Positions 50,385-59,557 of a stretch of DNA of 64,000 nt are shown here, in pieces (the first letter of the stretch is position 1; each line of letters opens with the position of its first letter). The stretch is from DAHUXN01 sp963811805 (GTDB taxonomy: Bacteria; Acidobacteriota; Terriglobia; Acidiferrales; UBA7541): positions 1 to 64,000 of the forward strand of contig CAWESU010000003.1 in assembly GCA_963811805.1 (NCBI GenBank), read 5' to 3'. Under the pieces are notes generated by a model that was given only the letters and a program-made list of their open reading frames with translations, did no database searches and had not been told where the DNA came from. A program made the position numbers and the translations under genes.

Positions 50385-53243
50385 TCAGTGGAAGTGTGAG
50401 AGCATCACGGCGCCCGCAGAAGTGTCGCCTCGCGCTAAGAGAAACTGCTTGCCATCCTGCGACCAGGCAAATGACCAAATGTGCTCGGAGGTGAAATTCG
50501 TGAGCTGCTTAGGAGCTTCGGGCTTGCTTCCCGGCGGGCCAATGATGCGTTCCCATAGATTCGAAGTCCCGGATACGCGGTCGTCATCGATGTATACGAT
50601 TCCGCGGCCATCGGGAGTCCATGACACGCGGTTTTGGCCGGGATCGAGCGAGATCGAGGATATGGGTATTGTAGATTCGATTCCACCCGTTGCGGCGTCC
50701 AGAATGATGAGCTGTGCTTTCCCGTTTGTGTCTTCCCAATCGTAGACGGAGAGTCGACGGCCATCGGGGGAGATTTCCGGCTCGACGTATGCTTTGTCTG
50801 CGACCTGGACGGCATTTTGACCATCGATTCCTACGCGCCACAGACGGGTTTTTCCGTTTTCCGTGTGGTCATAGAAAACGGTCTTGCCGTCGGGCGAGCA
50901 GGCGGGGAAGATATTTTCCGGCGCTGATGTAAGCTGCTTGAGGTTGCCACCGTTATCATCGGCTCGCCATATCTGAGTGTGTGTGCTAAACACAAAATCA
51001 CCGCTTTGGCCGCAAGAGGACGGACTGGCATTGAAGTCGGAGCCGGTATTGAGGTCTTGCGAATCGCCATTCGTGGGCGATAGCTTCGTCAATCCAATCT
51101 GGCCCGAACTGTAATAGCCATAGATGACGCCGCCGCTGGGCGTCCAAGCGGTCCCCATGAAGCCGTCCGCGCGGTCAGAAGCCGATGTAATTTCGCGTGG
51201 AGACGCATTTCCCCATTTCGACATGTCTCCAGTCATAAGCCACAGACTGGAACGAAATGCCGCCTGGATGGTCACCAAGTCAGAGCCGTCCGCAGTGATG
51301 CTGGAGCCGACATAGTAGTTGAGATCGTTTGTGATTCGCCGGCCTTGGCCCGCAGGGTACGAGAACAGCCATAGTTGCGAGTTCCGGGTGGATTCACCTT
51401 CGGGCGTGCCGGCGAAGACAATTCCCGAGCCATCGGGTAACCACGCAATTTGCCGCAATTCTTCCCAGCTTGAAGTTCCAAGCCGTGTTGCACTGCCATC
51501 CGCAATTTCGATCGTTTCAAGCGTCGTGTGACCCAAAAGCCCTCCGGCCCACACGCCGATGGCAATACGCTTGCCGTCAGGGGACCATGCAGGTCCGGCA
51601 GTCCAGTTGAACGTAACTGGATCGTGGTCGGTCGAGAGGGCATGAGTGTTCGATCCGTCGGCATTCGCCAGCATGATGGAAGAAGTGCCGTTCTTGCTTG
51701 AATTACGTACGAAGACTATCTGGCGGCCGTCGGGCGAAAAACTGATGGGGCTGTCGATATCGGAAAGAATCTGCTCTGGCGCGCCCCCGAGGGACGGAAC
51801 TTTTTCGAGGATTCCTGTGTTGCTGCCCTGCTGATCGACGACACAGTACAAATAATTTCCGTCATTCGAAAACATGATTGAGCCGTCGTTGTATGTCGTG
51901 GAGCTTGGCGGAAGGATTTGCGCAATGCTTCCGGTGGCGAGCTGGCGCACCCACAGGCTTTCCTGCTTCCCGTTGACGACGTACGCAAGCCATTTCCCGT
52001 CGGGAGAGATTGTAGCGGGCCCCACGTTGCCCGACGTGGTGAGCCGCGAAATGGTCATCTGCTGGAACGACGACGCCGTCTGGACCGGATGGTAGCGCTC
52101 CCAGTAGTGCCTTGCGATCAAGATCGCGAACAGGAGCAGCGCAATGGCCACGCGGAGCCAATACCAACGCGGTTCCCGCAGAACGCGCAGAAAGCCCCAC
52201 CAGGGTGACTTGTGCGGAGCCAGCGTTTCGCCTGCCGGCGCCGGAGAAGAGGTGACGGAAATTTGAGCTGCGGACTTGCGCGTGAAGCCGCTCGACGGCG
52301 CGCTCGCGGAACCGCCGGAAGCTGAAGGAACGGCGCGCTGCGAGGCCATCGAAGCTGGTGCGACCCGTGCTGAGTCGGTGTCGCGCTTCAGGCGCTTCAG
52401 GTCCGCGCGCATTTCGGCCGCGGTCTGATAGCGCAAGTCGCGATCTTTCTCGATGGCCTTGCCGATGATTTCTTCGAGTTTCGGCGGCAGATTCGGATTC
52501 AGCTCGCCGGGCGCGGCAGGCATGCGGTTGAGAATCATGTCGAAAATCACGGCCGGCGTGCCGCCCGCAAACGGCGTTTTGCCCGTGGCCATTTCGTAGA
52601 GAATGCAGCCGAAGCTGAAAAGATCGGAACGCGCGTCCAGCTCTTCGCCACGCGCCTGCTCGGGAGACATGTAAGAGACCGTGCCCAGTGTCGACCCGGG
52701 TGTGGTCAGCAGGTGATCTGAGGTCACGTCCGTGCTCGCCGTCGCCGACGCCAGCATTCCCACGCCGCGAACAGGAGACTGCTTCGCCAGCCCGAAGTCG
52801 AGAATTTTTGCTTGTGCGCGCGTGGTGATGAAGACATTTGCAGGTTTCAGGTCGCGGTGCACAATGCCGCGCGAGTGTGCCGCGTCCAGAGCATCGGCGA
52901 TTTGAATCGCAAAATCCAGCAGCGCGTCGTTCGCCAGCAGCCGGCCCGCGATTCGCTCGCGCAGCGTCTGGCCTTCCAGCAGTTCCATCACCAAAAAATG
53001 CTGACCCTCGTATTCTCCGATGTCATAGAGGACGCACACTCCGGGATGGTTCAGCGCGGACACCGCGCGCGCCTCGCGTTCAAATCGCTCCAGGGCAAAC
53101 TTGTCGTGCCGGAGCTCTTCGGAAAGGAATTTCAGCGCGACCGTGCGGCCCAGGCGCGTGTCTTCGGCTTTGTATACGTCGCCCATGCCGCCGCTGCCGA
53201 GTTTCTCGATGATTCGATAATGGAGAACTGTTTTGCCGAGCAT
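50385..53243 (-). CDS. Membrane Ser/Thr protein kinase with C-terminal TolB/PD40 propeller
   Basis: 952 residues. A Hanks-type kinase (1-285): glycine loop GSGGMGDVYKAED, K38 in VALKFL, HRDLKPAN (catalytic HRD at 129-131), DFGLA at 149-153, SYMSPEQARGEELDARSD. A Ser/Ala-rich linker and a membrane helix (about 360-381) follow. The rest (395-950) is a propeller of PD40/WD40-like blades with the repeated SPDG(K/R) motif (TISPDGKWLAYVVNG, SFSPDGRQIVFVRNS, AWSPDGKRIAIGVW, CSPDGKTVFYD, EISPDGRRLSVYD, TPDGRGIVYIDD). The propeller is probably outside the membrane and senses a ligand. This layout is common in Acidobacteriota. Confidence 0.93.
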   Translation of the reverse strand: MLGKTVLHYRIIEKLGSGGMGDVYKAEDTRLGRTVALKFLSEELRHDKFALERFEREARAVSALNHPGVCVLYDIGEYEGQHFLVMELLEGQTLRERIAGRLLANDALLDFAIQIADALDAAHSRGIVHRDLKPANVFITTRAQAKILDFGLAKQSPVRGVGMLASATASTDVTSDHLLTTPGSTLGTVSYMSPEQARGEELDARSDLFSFGCILYEMATGKTPFAGGTPAVIFDMILNRMPAAPGELNPNLPPKLEEIIGKAIEKDRDLRYQTAAEMRADLKRLKRDTDSARVAPASMASQRAVPSASGGSASAPSSGFTRKSAAQISVTSSPAPAGETLAPHKSPWWGFLRVLREPRWYWLRVAIALLLFAILIARHYWERYHPVQTASSFQQMTISRLTTSGNVGPATISPDGKWLAYVVNGKQESLWVRQLATGSIAQILPPSSTTYNDGSIMFSNDGNYLYCVVDQQGSNTGILEKVPSLGGAPEQILSDIDSPISFSPDGRQIVFVRNSSKNGTSSIMLANADGSNTHALSTDHDPVTFNWTAGPAWSPDGKRIAIGVWAGGLLGHTTLETIEIADGSATRLGTSSWEELRQIAWLPDGSGIVFAGTPEGESTRNSQLWLFSYPAGQGRRITNDLNYYVGSSITADGSDLVTIQAAFRSSLWLMTGDMSKWGNASPREITSASDRADGFMGTAWTPSGGVIYGYYSSGQIGLTKLSPTNGDSQDLNTGSDFNASPSSCGQSGDFVFSTHTQIWRADDNGGNLKQLTSAPENIFPACSPDGKTVFYDHTENGKTRLWRVGIDGQNAVQVADKAYVEPEISPDGRRLSVYDWEDTNGKAQLIILDAATGGIESTIPISSISLDPGQNRVSWTPDGRGIVYIDDDRVSGTSNLWERIIGPPGSKPEAPKQLTNFTSEHIWSFAWSQDGKQFLLARGDTSAGAVMLSHFH

Positions 53244-53369
53244 GTTTTCAGGTGAAACTCAATCCGTCATCGTAAGGGAACGGCTGGCGCAAGGCAAGGC
53301 TGCTCGCCGCACAGAACGAAGATTGCCGTGCGCAACTCCGCCGTCTGGCTTTCGCTCTCCGCAGTCGGG

Positions 53370-54518
53370 TTATTGGGCTGCGCCCGTGGCAGGCACAGGA
53401 ATATTCAGAGGCTGATCCAATTTGAAATCGAGCACCGTTTCCGAAGGGATGCGAGCTTCCTTGGGCTTCGAAAGTCCCTGGTAAACGCCTCCCGCGCCGG
53501 CGCCTGCGGCTCCGCCAATGACCGCACCTTTGCCGCCTCCGGCAATCGCGCCGATGAGCGCGCCCAGTATCGCGCCGCCGCCCACCGTCTCGGCCGTGTC
53601 TTTGCCGCGCGATTTGCCAATTTCGCTGTACGTGCTGGAATTGAGCGGATAGTCCACGCCCTGGAATTCCAATCGCACCATGCGCAATTGCAATTCGCTC
53701 TGCCCCTTGTATTGGCCCGAAGTATCCGCTGCGACCAACCGCAAATAGACAGTCACGCCCTTGGGCACCAGGACGCGGCTGTCCCACGTCAGCGGTCGCG
53801 CGAGAGTGGCTTGGAATTGGTCGCCCGCTTGTCCGGTTTTCGAATCGATTGGATCGACGGTTTGAATCTCGACAGTGGTGCCCGCCGGAAAAACAGCTGT
53901 CACCGGCGGCGGAGGCGGAGGGGGTGCTTGTGGTTGTTGCGAAGATGCCGGTGCAGGCGCCGAAGCTGAAGTAGCTTGCGGCGGCGAAGTCGCTGCAGCC
54001 GTTGTTTGCGGCAATGGGCGAGGCTCCTGCTCGGACGCAAGTGTCGTTGCTGGCAGGTCGGCCTGCTGTGAACTGGCTTCCGCCGATTCGGCAGTGCCGG
54101 CCGGACGCGGATGCTTCTTGTTCACGCGGCGCGCGGCTTCGCGCACGCGCTTGGGTTTGGGGCGGGGCCGTGTTTTGACGGCGGGCACAACCGCTGGCAC
54201 CGCAGGCGTTGCCTCGGCCATTTGTTCTGGCGCTTGCACGCTCATTTGGTCGTTGACCTTGCTGACGCCCGACATGCTGGCCGCAAGTTTGTACGCCTCG
54301 TAGCGCGCCGCGTCGCTGGGCGCCGTGCCCGACAGAGTGACCACGCCATTCTTGACCGCCACCTGCAAATCCGCACCTTTTGTCTGCGGATCGGAGAACA
54401 TTTGCGCCTTCAGATTGGTGGTCAGCTGCATGTCAGTAGGCTTTGTCGCGCATCCCATGATCAGCGCGATGACAAAAAATGGCACAACCAGCAAATTCCC
54501 GACCCTCCGTTTCTGCAT
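53370..54518 (-). CDS. BON-domain / glycine-zipper lipoprotein
   Basis: 382 residues. Signal peptide with lipobox ending LIMGC (C23 lipidated). A BON domain (about 30-93: VKNGVVTLSGTAPSDAARYE) of the phospholipid-binding type. A long Pro/Ala/Ser/Lys-rich linker (about 95-205) with a basic stretch (RPRPKPKRVREAARRVNKKH). Then a beta-rich domain (FPAGTTVEIQTVDPIDSKTG, RVLVPKGVTVYLRLV) and a glycine zipper (about 313-349: GGAILGALIGAIAGGGKGAV). It probably bridges outer membrane and cell wall. No neighbour gives its role. Confidence 0.85.
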   Translation of the reverse strand: MQKRRVGNLLVVPFFVIALIMGCATKPTDMQLTTNLKAQMFSDPQTKGADLQVAVKNGVVTLSGTAPSDAARYEAYKLAASMSGVSKVNDQMSVQAPEQMAEATPAVPAVVPAVKTRPRPKPKRVREAARRVNKKHPRPAGTAESAEASSQQADLPATTLASEQEPRPLPQTTAAATSPPQATSASAPAPASSQQPQAPPPPPPPVTAVFPAGTTVEIQTVDPIDSKTGQAGDQFQATLARPLTWDSRVLVPKGVTVYLRLVAADTSGQYKGQSELQLRMVRLEFQGVDYPLNSSTYSEIGKSRGKDTAETVGGGAILGALIGAIAGGGKGAVIGGAAGAGAGGVYQGLSKPKEARIPSETVLDFKLDQPLNIPVPATGAAQ

Positions 54519-54776
54519 CCGTCACCTCCAATCGCCCAACTGCCGGCATTCTAACTCTATTTCTAACAGTGAAATATCCTGAAATCCGGCGCGCGAGGCC
54601 GCCCACTCATTCGATGCACCGCGCCTAGCTGAACGCTGCATTTCCACCTTCCTTTACAATCCGCGCAACTTCTCCGGACGGCTGGTGTTCAATCCGGAAG
54701 AGGGGTGGTCCACGATAAACGTGAATTTGGTTCCCCTCGTGGTAGGCCATATTTCTTGTCCGTTCTGGGGTGGAAC

Positions 54777-54781
54777 AGGAG
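54777..54781 (+). promoter_or_regulatory. Ribosome binding site AGGAG that fixes the start at 54,789
   Basis: AGGAG with 7 nt to the ATG at 54,789, which starts a proper lipoprotein signal peptide. The ORF can be extended upstream to 54,705 but that stretch has neither ribosome site nor signal sequence. Confidence 0.7.
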
Positions 54782-54788
54782 AAGAGGG

Positions 54789-56189
54789 ATGCGAATCCGG
54801 AAGAGTATCAGCGTGATTTTTGCGGGCCTGATGTTGATTGTAGTTAGTGGCTGTGCCGGTAACACCGCGAATTCAAACGTGCAGCCGCAGATGGGCAACG
54901 TGTTTACCCTTGGAACGGACGCTCAACCCATGTTCCCGAGCGTGATTTCCTTTGACGTCACAATCACAGGCATCACCGTGAACAATTCGGGCGGTTCACT
55001 GCCTGTGCTCTTGAACTCGGTCGATATCGATTTTGCCAAGCTCAGCGGTCTTCACGATCTGGTCGATCTTGAACCCGTGCAGCCGGGCAGCTACGATAGC
55101 GTGACGATTACTGGCAATACGCCGGTGATCGGCTACCTCGACACCACACAAACACCGCCCGCGTTGAACACCATCAATGGCACGCCGGGCACGTTTAGCG
55201 TCACCGTTCCGCTGGCAAGCACGCTGGTGGTGACTCCGAACGATCTGGTCGGTCTGCTGATCGACCTGGATCTCGCGCAGACCATCGAAACACAAAATGG
55301 CCAAGTGACAGGCACGATCAACCCGACCTTTAACGTTCGCGCGCTGATCTCTGGCCAGTCCGACGCGGAAATCGATTGCTTCCGCGGCGGCGTCACCAAC
55401 ATCGACACAACCAGTACGACTTTTGCGATGGAAGGGCCGCACGGCCGCACGTGGACCGTCGCGACCAACGCGCAAACCAACTGGGACGACAATAGCTCGT
55501 TCGGCGCGCTCACCACGAATTCCATCGTGGAGGTCTCCGGACAACTCGACCCGGTGACACACAACATCGACGCGGATGAAGTTGGGATTCTTTCGCAGGA
55601 TCACTTCTTCGCTGGCGGCTTGGCTACTTACGTGAATCCGCAAACGCCCAATCCGGCGACTCAAGTGCAAGTCTACGTCCGTTCCGAGCTGCCCGATGTT
55701 CAGCCCGTGGCTCCCATCGGGGCAATCGACAGTTTCACTTTGGACGGCTCCGAAAAGTATTTCATCGGCGACTTCCACAATCCGTTGACGGTGCTGCTCT
55801 TCAACAACACCACACTGGCGCCCGGGCAGCGGCTCGGCATCGGCGGGGCATTGAACGGTTCAGGGAGCTCGCAGACCCTGACCGTGCACCGCGTCACGCT
55901 TGGGCGGCAGGGCCAGGAAGGCACGTGGGTGCCGGGGAGCACGCAGATTCAAAGCGGTAACTTGGGCACCTTCCAGATTAACGACAACTACCTCGCCGGC
56001 GTGCTCTTGCCTCAGCCGCTGACGGTAGTTTCCACCACGTTCACCAACTACATTAACCTGAGCGGCCTTTCCGCGCTTACTGGCGCAGGGCCGTTCGATC
56101 TGAGGATCGTCGGGTTCATCTTGGTGGACCAGCAAACGGGCCAGCAGGAAATGGTGGCTCGTTCCGTTGAGCTGCTAAGCACAATGTAA
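54789..56189 (+). CDS. DUF4382/DUF5666-type lipoprotein
   Basis: 466 residues. Signal peptide MRIRKSISVIFAGLMLIVVS followed by the lipobox Cys at 22. The first domain (about 35-215), with FPSVISFDVTITGITVNNSG, resembles DUF4382; then repeated small beta-barrel segments such as TNSIVEVSGQLDPVTHNIDA and LGIGGALNGSGSSQTLTVHR that resemble DUF5666 or OB-like folds. Low in Lys, rich in Thr, Asn, Gly and Val, typical of exported acidobacterial proteins. Function unknown. Followed by a strong terminator. Confidence 0.8.
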   Translation: MRIRKSISVIFAGLMLIVVSGCAGNTANSNVQPQMGNVFTLGTDAQPMFPSVISFDVTITGITVNNSGGSLPVLLNSVDIDFAKLSGLHDLVDLEPVQPGSYDSVTITGNTPVIGYLDTTQTPPALNTINGTPGTFSVTVPLASTLVVTPNDLVGLLIDLDLAQTIETQNGQVTGTINPTFNVRALISGQSDAEIDCFRGGVTNIDTTSTTFAMEGPHGRTWTVATNAQTNWDDNSSFGALTTNSIVEVSGQLDPVTHNIDADEVGILSQDHFFAGGLATYVNPQTPNPATQVQVYVRSELPDVQPVAPIGAIDSFTLDGSEKYFIGDFHNPLTVLLFNNTTLAPGQRLGIGGALNGSGSSQTLTVHRVTLGRQGQEGTWVPGSTQIQSGNLGTFQINDNYLAGVLLPQPLTVVSTTFTNYINLSGLSALTGAGPFDLRIVGFILVDQQTGQQEMVARSVELLSTM

Positions 56190-56216
56190 TTTCGCCACGA
56201 ATCGAACAGAAACACG

Positions 56217-56256
56217 AACGGCCCGCTGGCCTCTGCCGGCGGGCCGTTTTGTTTTT
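56217..56256 (+). terminator. Rho-independent terminator between convergent genes
   Basis: AACGGCCCGC (56,217-56,226) pairs with GCGGGCCGTT (56,239-56,248), extended by GGC/GCC across one mismatch, with a short loop; TTTTGTTTTT follows. Serves the + gene and probably the - gene at 56,285. Confidence 0.9.
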
Positions 56257-56284
56257 CATAGAGCCTTGCAAAATCGCGGAGTCC

Positions 56285-57010
56285 TTATTCGCTGCGGGAG
56301 GCCACGATTTCGCGCCCTTCCACTTGCACTTCAATGGCCAACGGCGGCCGCAATCCGATGCCGGCAACAACTGCCCCGCGCACCAGCCCGTTGGGCCCGC
56401 TGCCGTAATGCGTCAAATCATAGACGGTGTGCGTGCACGGATCGCCAATCATCGGATGGTTGGCTGCCAGATTGTAATCGGTTCGAAGTTTGTCGACGCT
56501 CGCGAATTCCAGTTCGCATGTTCCGTAGGGTTCACGAAGCGAAATAGCCCAGTACGCATCACCGGGCAAATGAACCAGCAGTGCAGGGGTCGTGTTGCCG
56601 TCTGCGCCGCGGTACAAGAATTTCCTCGTGCTCCAGGGCTCCTCCATCTCGGAAGTGGTGGCAACCGGGCCAGGAGCAACGGCGATCGTTTCCACGGGTT
56701 TCGGCGGAGCAGGTCGTGCAGCAGGCGCCGGAGCGGCCGCCTCAGGCGCGAGGTGCGCAGCTCGAGGTACTCCGTGCGCCCACCAGGCAAGCGCGATAAC
56801 AAGCACGAGGATGGCGCCACCCCCAGCGGCCCACAAATAATACGGAGGCTGGCCCTTCGCTTCTTTCTTGGCGACCGGTTGTTGAGCGGGCGCCGCAGGC
56901 GCAGGCTTTGCCGCCGAGGTCGCTGGCTTTGCGGCCGCACGCACCGGTACGCCAGGAATAGCAGGCTGGGCCGCCTGGAGGTCGCTCGTTTTCTTGGGTT
57001 CGTCGGGCAT
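56285..57010 (-). CDS. Unknown single-pass membrane protein with Pro/Ala linker
   Basis: 241 residues. N-terminal Pro/Ala/Lys-rich cytoplasmic segment (1-55), one membrane helix (about 59-78, AGGGAILVLVIALAWWAHG), a second Ala/Pro-rich linker, then a folded exported domain (about 125-240) with two cysteines (GTCELEF and GDPCTHTVYDL) that could form a disulfide. TVYDLTHYGSGPNGLVRGAV is the most distinctive stretch. I do not recognise the family. The upstream Met at 57,010 is the only good start. Confidence 0.7.
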   Translation of the reverse strand: MPDEPKKTSDLQAAQPAIPGVPVRAAAKPATSAAKPAPAAPAQQPVAKKEAKGQPPYYLWAAGGGAILVLVIALAWWAHGVPRAAHLAPEAAAPAPAARPAPPKPVETIAVAPGPVATTSEMEEPWSTRKFLYRGADGNTTPALLVHLPGDAYWAISLREPYGTCELEFASVDKLRTDYNLAANHPMIGDPCTHTVYDLTHYGSGPNGLVRGAVVAGIGLRPPLAIEVQVEGREIVASRSE

Positions 57011-57067
57011 GGGTGCGAATCGACTTCCGAAATCTCAGATTGCACCGCTATGCGACGAAAAGCAAGA

Positions 57068-57103
57068 CACCGGCGTCGAGACAGTTAACGTCTCGAACCG
57101 GTG
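57068..57103 (-). terminator. Hairpin downstream of the 105-aa gene
   Basis: CACCGG (57,068-57,073) pairs with CCGGTG (57,098-57,103), and CGAGAC (57,077-57,082) with GTCTCG (57,090-57,095). On the - strand TCTTGCTTTT follows, so it is a weak terminator for the gene ending at 57,137. Confidence 0.5.
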
Positions 57104-57136
57104 CGAAGCAATCCCGCGCGAACCCGCAACGGCTCT

Positions 57137-57454
57137 CTAGTGAAGAGCCTTCACCTTCACCGAATGGTGCCGGATGTAATCCTGCAGGTTGGCGAGACAC
57201 AGAAGCAGCTCGAGAACCTGCTCATTACCGAACCCCGGCTGCGATGTCGAAAGCTCTCGCGCCACGTGGCGCGCATCTCCCAGAAGCCAGTCAATGGTTT
57301 GCTGCTCCACCGGCCGCGATTCGAGGCATGCGCAGCGAACTTGGTCCGCTCTTTCGACCGCCATTGCAACGAAATGGTTCAGGCAAACGCCGTCACCGGC
57401 CAAAACGGGCAAAATCTCCGCACTGCATCCAGCCACATGGCATGGGCGAGCCAT
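57137..57454 (-). CDS. Unknown 105-aa Cys/His protein
   Basis: 105 residues starting MARPCHVAGCSAEILPVLAG. The first 35 residues hold C5, H6, C10 and GVCLNHF (Cys and His), a possible zinc-binding set; C42 and C44 follow in VRCACLE. The C-terminal half is helical, with EQVLELLLCLANLQDYIRHH. AAAGGA about 8 nt upstream of the ATG supports the start. I cannot name a family. Confidence 0.65.
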   Translation of the reverse strand: MARPCHVAGCSAEILPVLAGDGVCLNHFVAMAVERADQVRCACLESRPVEQQTIDWLLGDARHVARELSTSQPGFGNEQVLELLLCLANLQDYIRHHSVKVKALH

Positions 57455-57581
57455 CGTGGTGTCCTTTCTCGCCCGGCGAGGGAACCGGGCACAACGCTGC
57501 CACTATAGTCCTGTCCTAATGCTCGCGGTGTGCGGCGTGCCCAAGATGTAACGATGGCAGCGGTTCGTTCAGCGGCAGCGG

Positions 57582-57614
57582 AAAAAATAGGGCCGGCACA
57601 ACTTCACCGGCCCT
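57582..57614 (-). terminator. Rho-independent terminator of the DUF4097 gene
   Basis: On the - strand AGGGCCGG, a 10-nt loop and CCGGCCCT (57,614-57,589) are followed by ATTTTTTC. It lies about 30 nt downstream of the gene that ends at 57,644. Confidence 0.85.
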
Positions 57615-57643
57615 CTGGGGAATCGGGAATTTCTCTCGCTGAA

Positions 57644-58639
57644 TTATTTTGACTCGATGTGAATCGTACCGGAGCTGGTGCGAAGCTCCACGACCGGACC
57701 GCCGGATCCAACTCTTCCGTGAAAGTCCCGCGGGCTGATCGTTCCTTCCGTGGTGATCGGGAATTTCGATTCAATGCTGCCCGAGCTTGTGTGCGCGTAA
57801 AGTTCAAACGACGTTTGTGCCGGCAGCTCGACGGTCAAATCTCCCGAACCGGTGTGAAGACGCCAATTTCCCGTCGGCGTCCCTTCCGCGGTGATGTTGC
57901 CGCTTCCGGTGCCGATTTGCACCCCGCCCTTCACGCCATTCACTTCGACGGTTCCCGAGCCGGTAGATACTTCGACGTCGCCTGCGCCGGATTGCGTGAG
58001 CCTCACGTCGCCGGAGCCGGTCGATGCCGTGATCGCCCCGGAAATCTGGTCGGCGCGAATGTTGCCGCTGCCGCTGCTCGCGCGCAGCCCGCCCTTTACG
58101 CCGGAAATGGTGATTTCGCCGGAGCCGGTACGCGCCACCACATCGGCGCCGATATCATTCAGTCTCACATCTCCGGAGCCGGACGACGATTCCGCCGGCC
58201 CTGCCAATCCCTCAACCGTGGAGTTGCCCGAGCCGGTCGCCGAGTGCAGGTGCGTTTGCGCCGGCGTCACGATGTCATAGCTGATCGAAATGTTGTGCAT
58301 CAGGTCGCGATCCTCGATGTGCCCAATGGTAATCGTGTTGCCATTCTGTTCGATCGGCGGATGCTGCTCCAGATACTGCACCCGCGACTCCGCGTCTTTA
58401 TCGCTGTCGCGCCAGCTTTCTCCCGCGTGAATCGTGGCGTGAATTTCCACTTTGCTGGCGTCGCCAGAATGGACGGTGATGTTTCCCGCACCGGTCGTCA
58501 CGTCCAGATCGACCGGCCCATTCACACTCAGCGTACGGTCGAAGTGGCCGTCCACGGCGGCTTGTGCGGGAGGCGCGCCAATCACACCCAGCAGCGCCAG
58601 AGCCAGCGTTGCTCCGGCAAATTGCAGACCCTTCATCAT
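57644..58639 (-). CDS. Exported DUF4097 beta-helix protein
   Basis: 331 residues. Signal peptide (MMKGLQFAGATLALALLGVI ... AQA). The mature part is built from short repeats of about 18-20 residues, with turns of the form (T/S)GSG(D/N/E)(V/I): SGSGDVRLNDIGADVVARTG, TGSGEITISGVKGGLRASSG, SGSGNIRADQISGAITASTG, TGSGDVRLTQSGAGDVEVST and so on, about eight in all. This is the DUF4097 pattern of a right-handed beta-solenoid, as in LiaG-like proteins. The role is unknown; surface location is likely. Ends in a good terminator. Confidence 0.88.
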   Translation of the reverse strand: MMKGLQFAGATLALALLGVIGAPPAQAAVDGHFDRTLSVNGPVDLDVTTGAGNITVHSGDASKVEIHATIHAGESWRDSDKDAESRVQYLEQHPPIEQNGNTITIGHIEDRDLMHNISISYDIVTPAQTHLHSATGSGNSTVEGLAGPAESSSGSGDVRLNDIGADVVARTGSGEITISGVKGGLRASSGSGNIRADQISGAITASTGSGDVRLTQSGAGDVEVSTGSGTVEVNGVKGGVQIGTGSGNITAEGTPTGNWRLHTGSGDLTVELPAQTSFELYAHTSSGSIESKFPITTEGTISPRDFHGRVGSGGPVVELRTSSGTIHIESK

Positions 58640-58848
58640 GCGCCTTCACCTCTCTTTCCAGAGTTGTGGCCCGATTAAGATACGCAGAAAAGCCTCGCAC
58701 TGTTCAGACGCACGCCGCGCCAAAGGGTGAGCACGCCCCAAGCGAGAAATCTCGTTCGGTACCGTTCCGGCTCTTGGTTTTCAGCGATTTAGAAGACTGT
58801 CGAATTGCGGGCGCTGCACTGTCGACGAGAGGGTCTGGTTCGTGCGGT

Positions 58849-59367
58849 TTAGAGCAGAGGTTCGTCGAGCAGGGCTTCGGCTTCGGCTTCGGTGATCAAA
58901 TTACGCTTCACCAACAACCGGATCAGCCGCTGCGTGAGAGCGGAAGATTTATCCTTAGCGTGGGCAGCGCGGTGCGAGCTGCGGGGAGTCTCGAAACTTG
59001 CGGGGCGGATCGTCGTGAGTTCTGCCAGGCATGCGTCGAATGCCGCTTGCCTTTCGGGCGGCATTTCATTGAACGCCAGGCCCATTCCAAGTCCCGCCTG
59101 GGAAAAAGTTACCGTGCCGGGAGCTTCAAAGCTTATGTTGTCCTTGTGCAGTCGGATGCTCACATCCGAGTCCACCGGAAGCGGCATGAGCGTGTCCACA
59201 AAGCAGCCGCCGGGCCCAAGGTCCGTAGTTCGCGTGGAAAATCGCGTTCCCGATTTCAGCTCCACCACCTCGGCGGAAACGGTCAGCTGGTAACGGATCG
59301 CGTTGCGGCGCTCGGCCTCCGCTGTATTGGTTTGAATCGGCAAAATTGTCTTGGACAACGGAGCCAT
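58849..59367 (-). CDS. PilZ-domain protein
   Basis: 172 residues from the ATG at 59,367, which follows AAGGAGAAGG; an upstream ATG at 59,424 is rejected. The PilZ domain (about 18-115) starts with the RRNAIR box (RxxxR) and has TDLGPGGCFV in the place of the DxSxxG motif, with Gly instead of Ser. PilZ domains bind c-di-GMP. The C-terminus (LTQRLIRLLVKRNLITEAEA and EALL) is a helical segment reminiscent of the short MshEN-like helix in the ATPase nearby, which may be coincidence. Confidence 0.85.
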   Translation of the reverse strand: MAPLSKTILPIQTNTAEAERRNAIRYQLTVSAEVVELKSGTRFSTRTTDLGPGGCFVDTLMPLPVDSDVSIRLHKDNISFEAPGTVTFSQAGLGMGLAFNEMPPERQAAFDACLAELTTIRPASFETPRSSHRAAHAKDKSSALTQRLIRLLVKRNLITEAEAEALLDEPLL

Positions 59368-59557
59368 GAAGTTACCTTCTCCTTGATTCTTTGCTCGTGC
59401 CGAAACGCAAGGCGGCGCACACACTCACAGAGCAACACTCAACAGGTTGATTGTGGGCCTCGGCGGAAACGCGCGCAAGGAAGTCGCCGGGAAGGGTTTC
59501 GGAAGGATGACCTGTACCAGGGGCCGACGGAGCCTGTCCCTTCGTACAGCCATGAGT

